From CAYUYH01 sp964449175 (GTDB lineage: Bacteria > Planctomycetota > Phycisphaerae > SM23-33): a stretch of 17,457 nt of DNA. The stretch spans positions 1 to 17,457 of the forward strand of contig CAYUYH010000020.1 of NCBI GenBank assembly GCA_964449175.1. The letters run 5' to 3'. Positions 1 to 8,050 of this stretch are shown one piece after another. Under the pieces are notes generated by a model. The model was not told the origin of the DNA, searched no databases, and saw only the letters and a program-made list of their open reading frames with translations. Positions within the stretch are counted from its first letter, which is position 1. Each line of letters opens with the position of its first letter. Made by a program: the position numbers and the translations under genes.

Positions 1-312
1 CCAGACCCCCGGGAACCGCGGCTGGAGCATGCAGATTGTTTCAGCAAGCTGCTTGGCGTCGTAGAACTTGCCCTCGTTCTTGAGCTTCTCCGCCCTGATC
101 CACAGATAGCTGACCAGCGGCGCCCGCAGGCCGCCCGGCGCGACCGTCAGCAGCGACTTCCCGCGGTTGGTCTTGAGCACGGAGACATCCTGCACGAGAT
201 TGTAGCTTTGGCTGAGCGCGGCCAGCTCGGGCTGGACCAGTCCGGCGCCGGCCAGGGCGGCCGCCGCACAGATGCCCCAGACAATCTGGACTATGCGCGG
301 GCGGGCCTTCAT
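1..312 (-). CDS. Membrane-anchored TPR-like protein, N-terminal 104 residues (C-terminus outside window)
   Basis: This is the last visible gene of the minus-strand SPFH/ABC operon. It begins at an ATG (310-312) and runs open off the left edge, so only 104 residues are seen. Residues 1-7 are basic (MKARPRI) and about 8-26 are hydrophobic and Ala/Gly-rich, which reads as a signal anchor or signal peptide. The rest should be outside the cytoplasm. The segment from about residue 75 (WIRAEKLKNEGKFYDAKQLA) has the helix-turn-helix spacing of a tetratricopeptide repeat. The start is supported by AGGAG nine bases upstream (around 322-326). It lies 58 nt after the ABC-2 permease stop. From its position it may be a periplasm-facing accessory protein of the exporter. 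That role is inference, and the TPR assignment rests on one partial repeat. Confidence 0.7.
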   Translation of the reverse strand, partial: MKARPRIVQIVWGICAAAALAGAGLVQPELAALSQSYNLVQDVSVLKTNRGKSLLTVAPGGLRAPLVSYLWIRAEKLKNEGKFYDAKQLAETICMLQPRFPGVW

Positions 313-370
313 CGCGGTCTGCTCCTGCGCTTCCTACGCTGATTCCGCTGAATGGTGCGATGGAATCGTC

Positions 371-2014
371 TCATACCTGCACGCTGGCCAGCTCCCGCTT
401 GGAGAAGATCACACACGCCGCCGCCAGGAACAACGCCCCGCGGACGGCGACCGTCATAAGGGCGGCCGAGGCGAGCGTGTCCCACGCGATGTTCATTCCG
501 CCGACAAGGTACTCCGACGGGCTTGTCCGCGACAGGTCGGCCAAGAGCACCTTGATCACCGCCAGGGCGTAGGCGCCGATCTGCTTGGTGACGGGGTCGC
601 GCTCGATCGGGCTGAATGTGGTAGCCATCGTCATGAACGACATCGCCTTGCCGAGCGGTATTGCGATCAGCGTGACAAGGCAGGCCACGCGGAACGATAC
701 GAACGTGCTCCAGAACACGCCCATCGCCGCCAGGAACATCAATTGCAGCAGTATCAGCGCAAGCGCCCGCGCGAGGTTGCCCTCGAAGCCCCCCACGCGA
801 TAGAGGATCGACACGTCGCTGGTCAGGATCGTGACGCTGGACCCCTGGCCGGTCGGAGCGAAGGGCACGTTGAGGTATCGCACCTCGGCTCGGCCCTGGT
901 CGTCCACCAGCCTGGCGGATACGGCGAAGGTTGCCGGCGAATAGGCCCTGTCCCTGCGGAATTCCTGGTGGAAGAAGCCTGTCTTGGGGTTCTGCATCTC
1001 CCAGATGCTGGGCAGCAGCTTGTCGACCGGGACCGACGCGGGAGAGGCCTTGTAGGTGATCTGGATGATCGGGTCGACGGTGACCGTGACCTTGCTTCCG
1101 ACGCTCAGCGAGGCGACGGAAAGCTGTCTGGCGCCCTCGGCGTCGAAACGGACGTCGACGAAGTCCTTCTCCAGCCGGTTGACCCTCGTGTCGATGCCGC
1201 TGACGACAACGGGCCCACCGACGATCAGCCCTGCCAACACCTCCGGCGGCGCGGTGATGCGCATCAGGCCGACTTCGGTGTTCAGGGCAGTGATCTCGCC
1301 GGCGCCGCGGACTTGCTTGGCCTCGGCAAGGTCGATGCCCTCGAACTTCCATAGAAACGATTCGCCGACACCCACGGACTGCAACCGGGACTTCACCTCG
1401 CTGCGCACCTGATTAAGCAGCATCAGCTCGGCCTTTGCCTCGTCGCCGTTGGTTTGGATCTTGTAGGCCTCGATGGCCCGGCTGAAGCTGCCTTCCTCCT
1501 TCAGGCGGGCGATCCGCTCCTTGACGGCCGAGGCAACGTCCGGCGGCGCGGGGTGGACGCGATTGCGAGCGGTGAATACCTCCGTCTCGACGGCCCGGCG
1601 GTCGCTGGGGTTCAGGGCGGGCTGGCCGCGGAGGTACTGTGCGAACCCGTAGATCACGGCGCCGGAGCAGGCCAGCAGCACCACGTCGAAGACGACCACG
1701 CCGGCCCAGCGCCCCAACACGTATTGCCACCTGGGGATCGGCTTGCTGGCGACGATGAAGATGCGCCTGTGATCGATGTCGGAGGTCACCACGAAGATGG
1801 ACAGGAATACCGTTACGATTGACAGCAGCAGCGACGTCAGGGCCGTGCCGTATTCCAGGAACGTTCGGATCCGCCCGGCCAGCGTGCCGTCCCCTTCGGC
1901 CACGATCGGCATCACCGTCAGGACGATCGCCAACATGATGATGAACGCCACGGCTACCTTCATGCGCAGGCAGTGGGCGAATGTGTGCCTCGTGACCGCC
2001 CAGATGCCGCCCAT
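371..2014 (-). CDS. ABC-2 type transporter permease with large extracytoplasmic domain
   Basis: Membrane subunit of an ABC exporter, 547 residues. Hydrophobic segments lie at about 18-38, 55-78 and 102-125, then about 412-435, 440-460, 477-492 and 512-536. Between the two membrane halves is a soluble stretch of about 285 residues (127-411), presumably outside the cytoplasm. The motif after TM2 (SDIDHRRIFIVASKPIPRWQ, residues 78-97) matches the coupling region of ABC-2/NosY-like permeases, where an acidic-basic run is followed by a KP(I/V)xR element. The start has GGAG eight bases upstream. The gene begins 2 nt after the ABC ATPase stop, so the two proteins almost certainly form one transporter. 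The insert makes it longer than a typical six-TM ABC-2 permease. The substrate cannot be read from the sequence. Confidence 0.88.
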   Translation of the reverse strand: MGGIWAVTRHTFAHCLRMKVAVAFIIMLAIVLTVMPIVAEGDGTLAGRIRTFLEYGTALTSLLLSIVTVFLSIFVVTSDIDHRRIFIVASKPIPRWQYVLGRWAGVVVFDVVLLACSGAVIYGFAQYLRGQPALNPSDRRAVETEVFTARNRVHPAPPDVASAVKERIARLKEEGSFSRAIEAYKIQTNGDEAKAELMLLNQVRSEVKSRLQSVGVGESFLWKFEGIDLAEAKQVRGAGEITALNTEVGLMRITAPPEVLAGLIVGGPVVVSGIDTRVNRLEKDFVDVRFDAEGARQLSVASLSVGSKVTVTVDPIIQITYKASPASVPVDKLLPSIWEMQNPKTGFFHQEFRRDRAYSPATFAVSARLVDDQGRAEVRYLNVPFAPTGQGSSVTILTSDVSILYRVGGFEGNLARALALILLQLMFLAAMGVFWSTFVSFRVACLVTLIAIPLGKAMSFMTMATTFSPIERDPVTKQIGAYALAVIKVLLADLSRTSPSEYLVGGMNIAWDTLASAALMTVAVRGALFLAAACVIFSKRELASVQV

Positions 2015-2016
2015 GG

Positions 2017-3225
2017 CTACTGCTCCCCGGAGGAGGCATCCTCCTCGTACAGTAGCTCATCGAGGACCGACCGCTTTGCCTGCTCCCGTGCCGGCGGCGG
2101 CGGGGTGGGGGGCTTGTCGGCATCGCTGCCCGCCTGGTCGCCCTTCGGGCTGTCCGTGAGCGAGGCGATGACCTTGCGAGACTCAACGGCCTGCCGTCTG
2201 GCGGCCTCAGCAGCCTTGTCTTCGGCCTGTGAGTCAGCCTCGGCCGCCCGCGCCGACGCCCCGACCACGAGTTGCTCGATGACCTCCCTGCCGCCGGCGT
2301 GCTCGCCGGTGCGGAGGAACTCCGGCACCTCGCCGCCGGCCAGCGCGCCGCCGGTGGCCAGACGCTGGTCCTGGGCCTCCTTGACGATCCGCAGGAACAG
2401 CGACTCCAGCTTGTCGCGCGGGGTCGCGACCTCCAGGATTTCCCTGTTGGCCGACTTGAGCTGGTTCCTGATCTCCTCCAGCGAGCGTTCGTCCAGGTGC
2501 TCGGTGGTTATCTGTGTCAGGTTCTGCCTGGCCAGCAGCTCGCCCACGGGCCCGCACGCCCGCTGCCTGCCGCCGTAGAGTATGCACACGCGGGTGCAGA
2601 TGTCCTCGACGTCGGCCAGCAGATGGCTGCACAGGATCACCGTCTTGCCTCGCATGGCCAGCACTTCGATCAGGTCCTTGAACTGCTTCGTGCCGATGGG
2701 GTCCATGCCGGCGGTGGGCTCGTCCAGGATCAGCAGATCGGGATCGTTGATCAGCGCCTGCGCCAGGCCTATGCGGCGCTGCATGCCCTTGGAGTATTCG
2801 CCGACGCGCCTGTAGGCCGCGCCCGCCAGCCCGACCATCTCCAGCAGCATGTCAATGCGATGTTGGCGCTGCCGCCTCGGCTGGTGGAACAGCCGCCCGT
2901 AGAAGTCCAGCGTCTCGCGGGCGTCGAGGAACGGGTACAGGTACGACTCCTCCGGCAGGAAGCCGATGCGGCTCTTGATGCGGACGTCGGTCGGCAGCCG
3001 ACCCAGCACGGATATCGTGCCTCGGGTCGGGAAAAGCAGCCCGAGGATCATCTTGATGGTCGTCGTCTTGCCGGACCCGTTGGGCCCGAGCAGGCCGAAA
3101 ACCTCCCGCGGGTGTATGTCCAGGTCCAGGTCCGCGACGGCTGTAACCTTCTCGCGCAGCCAGAAGTCGCGGAAGACCTTCGTCAGCCTTCTGGTTGCCA
3201 CTACTGAGCTGTCTGCCTCAGGCAT
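2017..3225 (-). CDS. ABC transporter ATP-binding protein with long C-terminal extension
   Basis: Cytoplasmic ATPase subunit of an exporter, 402 residues from the chosen start. Walker A is GPNGSGKT (residues 47-54). The Q-loop region reads FLPEES (89-94). A degenerate signature YSKGM is at 144-148, Walker B LLILDEP at 164-170, the D-loop GMDP at 173-176 and the switch His at 201 (SHLLADVED). This order is that of NatA/CcmA-type drug and multidrug exporter ATPases. Residues from about 232 form an extension rich in charged residues and Ala, with a proline run near 372-378. The reading frame also opens at 3264, but that ATG has no Shine-Dalgarno and would add a basic tail of 13 residues. The ATG at 3223-3225 has GGAAG five bases upstream and places the ABC fold normally. 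Its partner is the permease 2 nt downstream. Confidence 0.92.
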   Translation of the reverse strand: MPEADSSVVATRRLTKVFRDFWLREKVTAVADLDLDIHPREVFGLLGPNGSGKTTTIKMILGLLFPTRGTISVLGRLPTDVRIKSRIGFLPEESYLYPFLDARETLDFYGRLFHQPRRQRQHRIDMLLEMVGLAGAAYRRVGEYSKGMQRRIGLAQALINDPDLLILDEPTAGMDPIGTKQFKDLIEVLAMRGKTVILCSHLLADVEDICTRVCILYGGRQRACGPVGELLARQNLTQITTEHLDERSLEEIRNQLKSANREILEVATPRDKLESLFLRIVKEAQDQRLATGGALAGGEVPEFLRTGEHAGGREVIEQLVVGASARAAEADSQAEDKAAEAARRQAVESRKVIASLTDSPKGDQAGSDADKPPTPPPPAREQAKRSVLDELLYEEDASSGEQ

Positions 3226-3230
3226 CTTCA

Positions 3231-3235
3231 CTTCC
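3231..3235 (-). promoter_or_regulatory. Ribosome binding site deciding the ABC ATPase start
   Basis: On the minus strand this reads GGAAG and sits five bases before the ATG at 3223-3225. The alternative in-frame ATG at 3262-3264 has no purine-rich sequence before it. Confidence 0.45.
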
Positions 3236-3272
3236 AGCCCGCTGGGCGGGCGCCGCCGGCGCATGTGTCGGT

Positions 3273-4571
3273 CTACTTGCCGGTGTCCTTCTTGGTTTCC
3301 TCTCGGGTTATCTCAGCGACCACCTTGGGGTCTCTGCTGATCTTCAGCACGGTCTTGCCCGAGCCGGGCGTCAGGTAGTACTTCTCGATGGTGGGGGAGT
3401 CCAGGACGGCTTCCCTCACGTCGGCCCAGAGGCGCTCGAGCATCAGCTCCGGCGTCTCGTTGAAGGCGGGCAGCAGTTCGTTGAACTGCTTGGCTCGGGC
3501 CTTGGCCTGCTGGATGATGGTGGTGCGGTAGGCCTCAGCCGTGGCGATCTTTTGGGCGGCCTCGCCGCCTGTCTCACTGCTTCGCAGCACGTGGTCGATC
3601 TTGTCGAGCAGATCCCGGGCGGCTGCGTCGTCGCCCTTCTCGACGGCTTCCGCATATTGGCTGATCAGGTTGTACTCGCCCTGTTGCGCCGGCCGGCGGG
3701 CGTTGGGGTCCGCGGCGGCGCTTCCGACAAGCTTGAGGTAGCTCGCCCCGGCAGCCTCGTTGAGCAGCTCCACGGCCTCGGCCTGGGCGGCGGATCGCTG
3801 CTGCTCGGCCTCCCTGTTGGCGTTCTGCGCCTCGATGTAAGCCCGCAGCGCTCCCAGCGGCCAGGTCGAGTTCGGCAGCACGACGCTGACCACCTCGATG
3901 CCGCTGCCGATCGCGTCCAGCTCCTCCTGCGCGCCATCGCGCACGGCCAGTGCAAAGGCAGCGCTTTCGGTGCGCTGGAGGCTGTCGGCGGTCCGCGCGG
4001 CCGCCGCGTGGATCGCCGCCCTGCAAATCGCCGAACGGATGACCTCGTTGACGTTCCCGTCGCCCGCCCCGGCCAGGTTCGATACGAAACTCGTCGGGTT
4101 GACGACCCTGTACCGGCACTTCAGCCGCACGTGGAGAAGGTTCCGGTCGCCGGTGAACAGCGCGCCATCAAGTCCCGGGTCGAGGCCGGAGTAAGTCAGC
4201 TGTCGGCTGAGAAGGGGCTGGCTCTTCTGCTCCGGCGTTTCGTACATCCAGAAGTCGTCTATCTCCAGCTCCTCCTCCTTGGTGCTGATCACGTCGATGC
4301 CGCCGATGGGGAAGGGCCAGGTATACGCCAGCCCCGGCTGGGCCACGCCGACGAGCTTGCCGAAGACCTTCTTGACGCCTACCTGCGAACTCTGAATGCT
4401 CTTGACGCCGGTCAGCATGTAGAACACCAGCACGACGAGCATGATGACCGACAGAAGGCGGAAGCTCACGCGCAGGGCGTCGGCCAAACTCTTGCCGCCG
4501 GGATCGACCGGCGCCATGGGCTTGTCGTCGTCGTGGTAGTGAGGATGATGATGGTGGAGAAGGTCGGTCAT
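3273..4571 (-). CDS. SPFH/Band 7 protein (HflK-like) with His-rich N-terminal tail
   Basis: Third SPFH subunit of the operon, 432 residues. A histidine- and aspartate-rich tail (residues 6-17) precedes one membrane segment at about 36-56. Residues about 57-250 fit the SPFH fold: SSQVGVKKVFGK then GLAYTWPFPIG, the HflK/HflC pattern for emerging from the membrane. A strand pair TGDRNLLHVRLKCRYRVVNP (140-159) matches the family element that opens with a conserved D-x-N. Long Ala/Glu/Gln-rich helices at about 245-275 and 330-385 are expected coiled coils. The start has GGAG eight bases upstream. It begins 15 nt after the HflC-like gene. SPFH proteins oligomerise into ring or cage scaffolds in the membrane. 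The function here (protease or exporter regulation) is inferred from context. Confidence 0.85.
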   Translation of the reverse strand: MTDLLHHHHPHYHDDDKPMAPVDPGGKSLADALRVSFRLLSVIMLVVLVFYMLTGVKSIQSSQVGVKKVFGKLVGVAQPGLAYTWPFPIGGIDVISTKEEELEIDDFWMYETPEQKSQPLLSRQLTYSGLDPGLDGALFTGDRNLLHVRLKCRYRVVNPTSFVSNLAGAGDGNVNEVIRSAICRAAIHAAAARTADSLQRTESAAFALAVRDGAQEELDAIGSGIEVVSVVLPNSTWPLGALRAYIEAQNANREAEQQRSAAQAEAVELLNEAAGASYLKLVGSAAADPNARRPAQQGEYNLISQYAEAVEKGDDAAARDLLDKIDHVLRSSETGGEAAQKIATAEAYRTTIIQQAKARAKQFNELLPAFNETPELMLERLWADVREAVLDSPTIEKYYLTPGSGKTVLKISRDPKVVAEITREETKKDTGK

Positions 4572-4586
4572 TGTCCGCGCTCCGCG

Positions 4587-5519
4587 CTACTTGGACGAGG
4601 AGGAGGGCTTGTCCTTAAACGGTTCCAGCGACGGGCCCGTGCGGAAGAACTGCACAGCCGGCAGGTCCGAGCCGTCGAGCAGGATGACTGTCTTGCTGGC
4701 CAGCTCCTTCTTGAGCGACTCCAGCGACCGCAGGAACATGCTGAAAGCCTCGTTTTTCTCGAATTCCCTGTAGTACTCGGCGGCGGCCTGGTCGCCCTCG
4801 CTGCGGATGTCGGCGGCCTTGCGCTCGGCGAAGGCGAGGATCTGCTCCTTGGCGGCCTTGGCCCGCTCTCGGATGGCCGTGGCCTGCGCCTTGCCTGACG
4901 CCTCGTACTTCTTCACGTCTCTCTTGCGCTCCTCCTTTTGCGCCTCGATCACGACTTCGCTGACGTTCTTCGGCAGTTGCAGGCTCTTGATGCCGATGCC
5001 GATCACTTTGATGCCATAGGTGGCCTCTGCCTCGTTGCGCACGGCGGTGAGGATTTCCTGCTCGATCTGCTCGATTTGCATCTTGGCCGGATCCGTGTTG
5101 ACAAACTCAGCCATGGGGTGATTGCCGATTATGTCCTTCGTGGTGCTTTGCAGATAGCTTCGCAGGCTTTCCTCGGCAGCGGCCTGTGTTTCGATCGTGG
5201 TGTTGAAGGTTGAGGGGTCGGCGATGCGCCACGTGCAGGACATGGTAAGGACCACGTTCTGCTTGTCCCTTGTCTCCAGCTCGTGGGCCCTGCCCTCGAA
5301 GATGAGCGTCCGCGCGTCGTAGCGGACCAGCCTCTGCACCGGCCAGGGCCACTTGAACCTCAACCCGGCCTGTGTGCGACCGTCGATCTCAGCGGTGGTC
5401 TGGCCGAACGTCTTGATCAGGGCGTAGTCGGTGAATTCCACCGTATAGGCCACCGTGCTGACCAGCAGAAGCGCCACAACTATCACGGCCAACATGAACA
5501 TCCTGAAGTGCATCTTCAT
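4587..5519 (-). CDS. hflC: HflC-like SPFH domain protein
   Basis: Single-span SPFH protein of 310 residues, close to the length of E. coli HflC. A membrane anchor lies at about 6-27, the SPFH domain at about 28-195 (YALIKTFGQ, then GLRFKWPWPVQ at 52-62), and a long charged helix at about 185-255. The end follows HflC: IRSEGDQAAAEYY, then FSMFLRSLESLKK, then a hydrophobic strand VILLDGSDLPAVQFF. In the HflKC complex this tail helps close the cage around FtsH. The first in-frame ATG is at 5525, but GAGGA lies only two bases before it and eight before the ATG at 5519, so I prefer 5519. The upstream SPFH gene ends 30-odd nt before. The symbol reflects similarity; no ftsH gene is in the window. 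Confidence 0.85.
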   Translation of the reverse strand: MKMHFRMFMLAVIVVALLLVSTVAYTVEFTDYALIKTFGQTTAEIDGRTQAGLRFKWPWPVQRLVRYDARTLIFEGRAHELETRDKQNVVLTMSCTWRIADPSTFNTTIETQAAAEESLRSYLQSTTKDIIGNHPMAEFVNTDPAKMQIEQIEQEILTAVRNEAEATYGIKVIGIGIKSLQLPKNVSEVVIEAQKEERKRDVKKYEASGKAQATAIRERAKAAKEQILAFAERKAADIRSEGDQAAAEYYREFEKNEAFSMFLRSLESLKKELASKTVILLDGSDLPAVQFFRTGPSLEPFKDKPSSSSK

Positions 5520-5527
5520 CGCCATGT

Positions 5528-5532
5528 TCCTC
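5528..5532 (-). promoter_or_regulatory. Ribosome binding site deciding the HflC-like start
   Basis: GAGGA on the minus strand. It is two bases from the ATG at 5525 and eight bases from the ATG at 5519, which favours the second ATG as start. Confidence 0.5.
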
Positions 5533-5555
5533 TATGTATTCTCTGCGTGTCGGCT

Positions 5556-7844
5556 CTAGCTTCCGCCGGCTGGGGCGGGCGTGAAGGCGCCTTCCATCAC
5601 GCCTTGCCCCTGCTCCCAATTGAGCCATACCTCGATCTTGTCGCGGTCTATTCCCAGGACGTACTTCCTGATTCCTGGCAGCACCTCGTCCCACACGTCC
5701 AGCCAGCGGTCCAGCATGTAGATTCTCGGGCTGGCGTCGTACGCCAGCAGCATTCGGCTGAAGCTCTCAGCCCTGGCCCGCTCGGTCATCTCCTTGTCCC
5801 AACGGTAGGTCTTGGCCTGGGCGATGAGCTTGGCCGGCTCGCCGGCGGCCTGGTCGAACAGACTGTTCGCCCGCTGCATCGCCTTGGCGACCAGCGGTGG
5901 CAAGTCCGCGCCGGCGCCTGCTTCCCTGAGGCCGACCAGAAGCTCCACGTGCTTGAGATGGTCATCGCGCAGTTCCCGCTTATCGGCGGTCGTCCGCCCC
6001 AGCAGTTGCTCTCGGGCAAGTTCAGCCTCCAGCCTGTCCAGCTCGTTGCGGGCCTGCTGAATGTAGTCGGCGAGCATGTCCTTGAGCTGTTCGGGCCTGT
6101 CGCGGAGAAGTCGCAGGCTCTCCATCTCCTCGAGCGTGCGAATCGCCAGCGCCAGCCTCAGCGCCGAGATGGGATCGCCGGCCACCTCGCTGAGCGTCTC
6201 GTTGGCCTCTGCCTCGGCCTCGTACCGCATCTTGTCCTGCCTGCGTTCGGCCTTGATGACGTCCTGGAACGCATCGGCGGCCTTGGGCGGCGGGTGCGCC
6301 GCCGAGATGCCCACGTAGGTGATCCGCACGCCGACGTCCAGCTCGTCGAAGGCCGCCTGGATGCGCCTCTTGAGTTCCTCCGAGGCCCGTTTGCTGCCGA
6401 AGGTGACTATCGCCTCGGGGCGCTCGCCCTGGCCGCCCGCGGGCGAGTCCAGCGTGGCGCTGGCGCAGTACTTGACCATCTGGCGATGGGCCTCGGCGTT
6501 CATCAGCTTCTCCACGTCGGCGAACTTGAACCCGTACTTGTACACGTCGGTTATGACGTAATAGACGGGCACGACCAGGCGGATAATGGTGACCGGCGGG
6601 CGGTCTTCCCCGGCCTCGGCTGTGTAGCTGTCCCGCGGCACGGCTAGGAGAAAGTCCTTCTCCTTCAGCGTGCCGTGCTCCATGGTCCACAGGTTCATTT
6701 CCCGGCCCTTGAAGGCGCCGATGTTGACGATGGTTTCCTGGCGCTCTTCCTTGGTACGCGCGCCGCCGACGCCAAGGATCATCTCGTGAATGGCGGATAC
6801 GTCGAATCGCCGCGTCGTATCGACCGGCCAGGGCCACTTCAGGTGGATGCCCGCCGTCAGCGGCTCGCGAGAGGCGTCTGGCCTGCCCCAGTGCAGCACG
6901 ACCACCTGCTGGCCTTGCTCGACGACCACCACGCACGTCATGGCAAACATCACCACCGCCGCGAAGATCACAAGGGGGACAAACGCGCGGGCGATCAACT
7001 GGTAGAACCAGGTCTTGGACACCTCGAAGCCGAACTGGTAGTTCATGGCCTCGGCGATGGAGTGGCCGATCCTGCCGGGCTCGGCGATGAAGTTGAACAG
7101 CCGCGAGTCGAAGCTGTATCGCTGCTCCTGACCGGCCATGCGGGGACGGTAGAAGTCCAGAATCAGGTTGAGCACAAGCTCGACGGCGAGCAGGACCTGT
7201 GCGGCCGGAATGACCATCGCGATGACGCGATCGACTCCGGGGTGTCCCTGGTTGGCCGACAGCAGGGCGGCAGCCGTCGCGGCTATGGCGAGCACGCCGG
7301 CGAACAGGTAGCTGCCGGTGGCCCTCAGCAGGCGCCACTGCGGCTGGGTGGCCAGGCCCATGACATATCGGCTGTAGAGGAAGGCCACGAAGGCGATCAG
7401 GACAGACGCGAACGTCGCCTGACCGGCGCCGGCGCCAAGCTCCCTGCTCGGGGCGGCCGCAAGATAGCGAAGCAGCACCGCGCCCATTGCGGCGTGGAAA
7501 CCCGCCCACAGGAAGGTGAAAACCGGCACGGTCCACTTCTCCGTCCAGGCCAACCGGGCCGCCGCCGCCCGGAGGTCGCCCCCCTCGCCCTCGAAGATCG
7601 TGCCGCCCCTGCTGGCGGCGGAGATCTCCTCCAGCTCCTTGGCCTCCTGACGCTCACGCTGACGCACGTAGAACAGCAACGCCGCCATCAGCCAGACGCC
7701 CACCCCGCCGGCGAGGAACACCATGCAGGACAGCGCGGCGCGGGAACGCACCTTCAGGAAGATGACCAGCATCACGGCCGCGAACACAACCTGAAGCACC
7801 GCGCCGGCCAGCGCCCTGTTCTTTCCGGTTCGTTGATCGGTCAT
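5556..7844 (-). CDS. Large SPFH/Band 7 protein with N-terminal polytopic membrane domain (HflK-like)
   Basis: First gene of the operon, 762 residues, about twice the length of a classical HflK. The N-terminal 300 residues hold hydrophobic segments at about 12-30, 38-60, 104-128, 142-162, 173-195, 204-230 and 285-307. The last of these leads directly into the SPFH domain (about 308-535): VVEQGQQVVVLHWGR, then GIHLKWPWPVDTTRRFDV, the HflK-like membrane exit. YVGISAAHPPPKAADAFQDV (510-529) is the conserved end of the domain, where HflK proteins have a PP motif. Residues about 535-700 are predicted long helices. A GGAG about 11 bases upstream supports the ATG at 7842-7844. It probably forms hetero-oligomers with the next two SPFH gene products. 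The role of the polytopic domain is unknown. Confidence 0.86.
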   Translation of the reverse strand: MTDQRTGKNRALAGAVLQVVFAAVMLVIFLKVRSRAALSCMVFLAGGVGVWLMAALLFYVRQRERQEAKELEEISAASRGGTIFEGEGGDLRAAAARLAWTEKWTVPVFTFLWAGFHAAMGAVLLRYLAAAPSRELGAGAGQATFASVLIAFVAFLYSRYVMGLATQPQWRLLRATGSYLFAGVLAIAATAAALLSANQGHPGVDRVIAMVIPAAQVLLAVELVLNLILDFYRPRMAGQEQRYSFDSRLFNFIAEPGRIGHSIAEAMNYQFGFEVSKTWFYQLIARAFVPLVIFAAVVMFAMTCVVVVEQGQQVVVLHWGRPDASREPLTAGIHLKWPWPVDTTRRFDVSAIHEMILGVGGARTKEERQETIVNIGAFKGREMNLWTMEHGTLKEKDFLLAVPRDSYTAEAGEDRPPVTIIRLVVPVYYVITDVYKYGFKFADVEKLMNAEAHRQMVKYCASATLDSPAGGQGERPEAIVTFGSKRASEELKRRIQAAFDELDVGVRITYVGISAAHPPPKAADAFQDVIKAERRQDKMRYEAEAEANETLSEVAGDPISALRLALAIRTLEEMESLRLLRDRPEQLKDMLADYIQQARNELDRLEAELAREQLLGRTTADKRELRDDHLKHVELLVGLREAGAGADLPPLVAKAMQRANSLFDQAAGEPAKLIAQAKTYRWDKEMTERARAESFSRMLLAYDASPRIYMLDRWLDVWDEVLPGIRKYVLGIDRDKIEVWLNWEQGQGVMEGAFTPAPAGGS

Positions 7845-7860
7845 ACGCAGCTTCTCTCCG

Positions 7861-7892
7861 GGCCCGTCGGCAGGGTCTCGCTTCGTCGGGCC
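7861..7892 (-). other. Possible leader hairpin before the SPFH operon
   Basis: GGCCCG (7861-7866) and CGGGCC (7887-7892) are perfectly complementary, giving a 6-bp stem with a 20-nt loop. It would lie about 17 nt upstream of the first SPFH start if the transcript begins further up. I found no convincing minus-strand promoter in 7845-8050, so this is weak. Confidence 0.2.
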
Positions 7893-7942
7893 AGCACTCG
7901 CTCACCCCCGGCAGGCGCACTGGCGGATGCCCCTGTCCGTCC

Positions 7943-7972
7943 TTGCGTGCGTCGCCGCCGCCGCGCTACAAT
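7943..7972 (+). promoter_or_regulatory. Candidate sigma-70-type promoter of the plus-strand ABC-2 permease
   Basis: TTGCGT (7943-7948), an 18-nt spacer and TACAAT (7967-7972). The -10 matches the consensus at five of six bases, the -35 at three. It would give a leader of about 70 nt before the ATG at 8051. It lies in the 206-nt divergent region 7845-8050 between the SPFH operon and this permease. Confidence 0.3.
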
Positions 7973-8050
7973 CTGCCGGCGGCCAGCCAACCTTGACACT
8001 GCCCGGCTCGTATGATCTCTGTCGCCCAGGCCGCGGCAATGTGAGCCAGA

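Noticed and set aside
272..1354. Plus-strand open frame of 360 codons opposite the ABC-2 permease
   Set aside because: Antisense to a protein with clear membrane segments; no recognisable domain.
3226..3264. Upstream start of the ABC ATPase at 3264
   Set aside because: No Shine-Dalgarno and a basic non-domain tail; the ATG at 3225 has one.
3195..4898. Plus-strand open frame of 567 codons across the SPFH and ABC genes
   Set aside because: It is antisense to well-supported genes with recognisable domains, its translation has no domain and is rich in Arg/Gly/His/Gln/Leu, as expected from the reverse of high-GC codons.
3273..7844. A classical HflK-HflC-FtsH unit
   Set aside because: No AAA+ or zinc-metalloprotease (HExxH) gene is in the window, so the FtsH link cannot be claimed.
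6675..8015. Plus-strand open frame of 446 codons opposite the large SPFH protein
   Set aside because: Low-complexity, His/Arg/Gly-rich translation opposite a conserved gene.
7993..8016. TTGACA and TATGAT upstream of the plus-strand permease as a promoter
   Set aside because: Both hexamers are good, but the spacer is only 12 nt, far from the 16-18 nt needed. I kept the TTGCGT/TACAAT pair instead, at low confidence. TATGAT alone remains possible.
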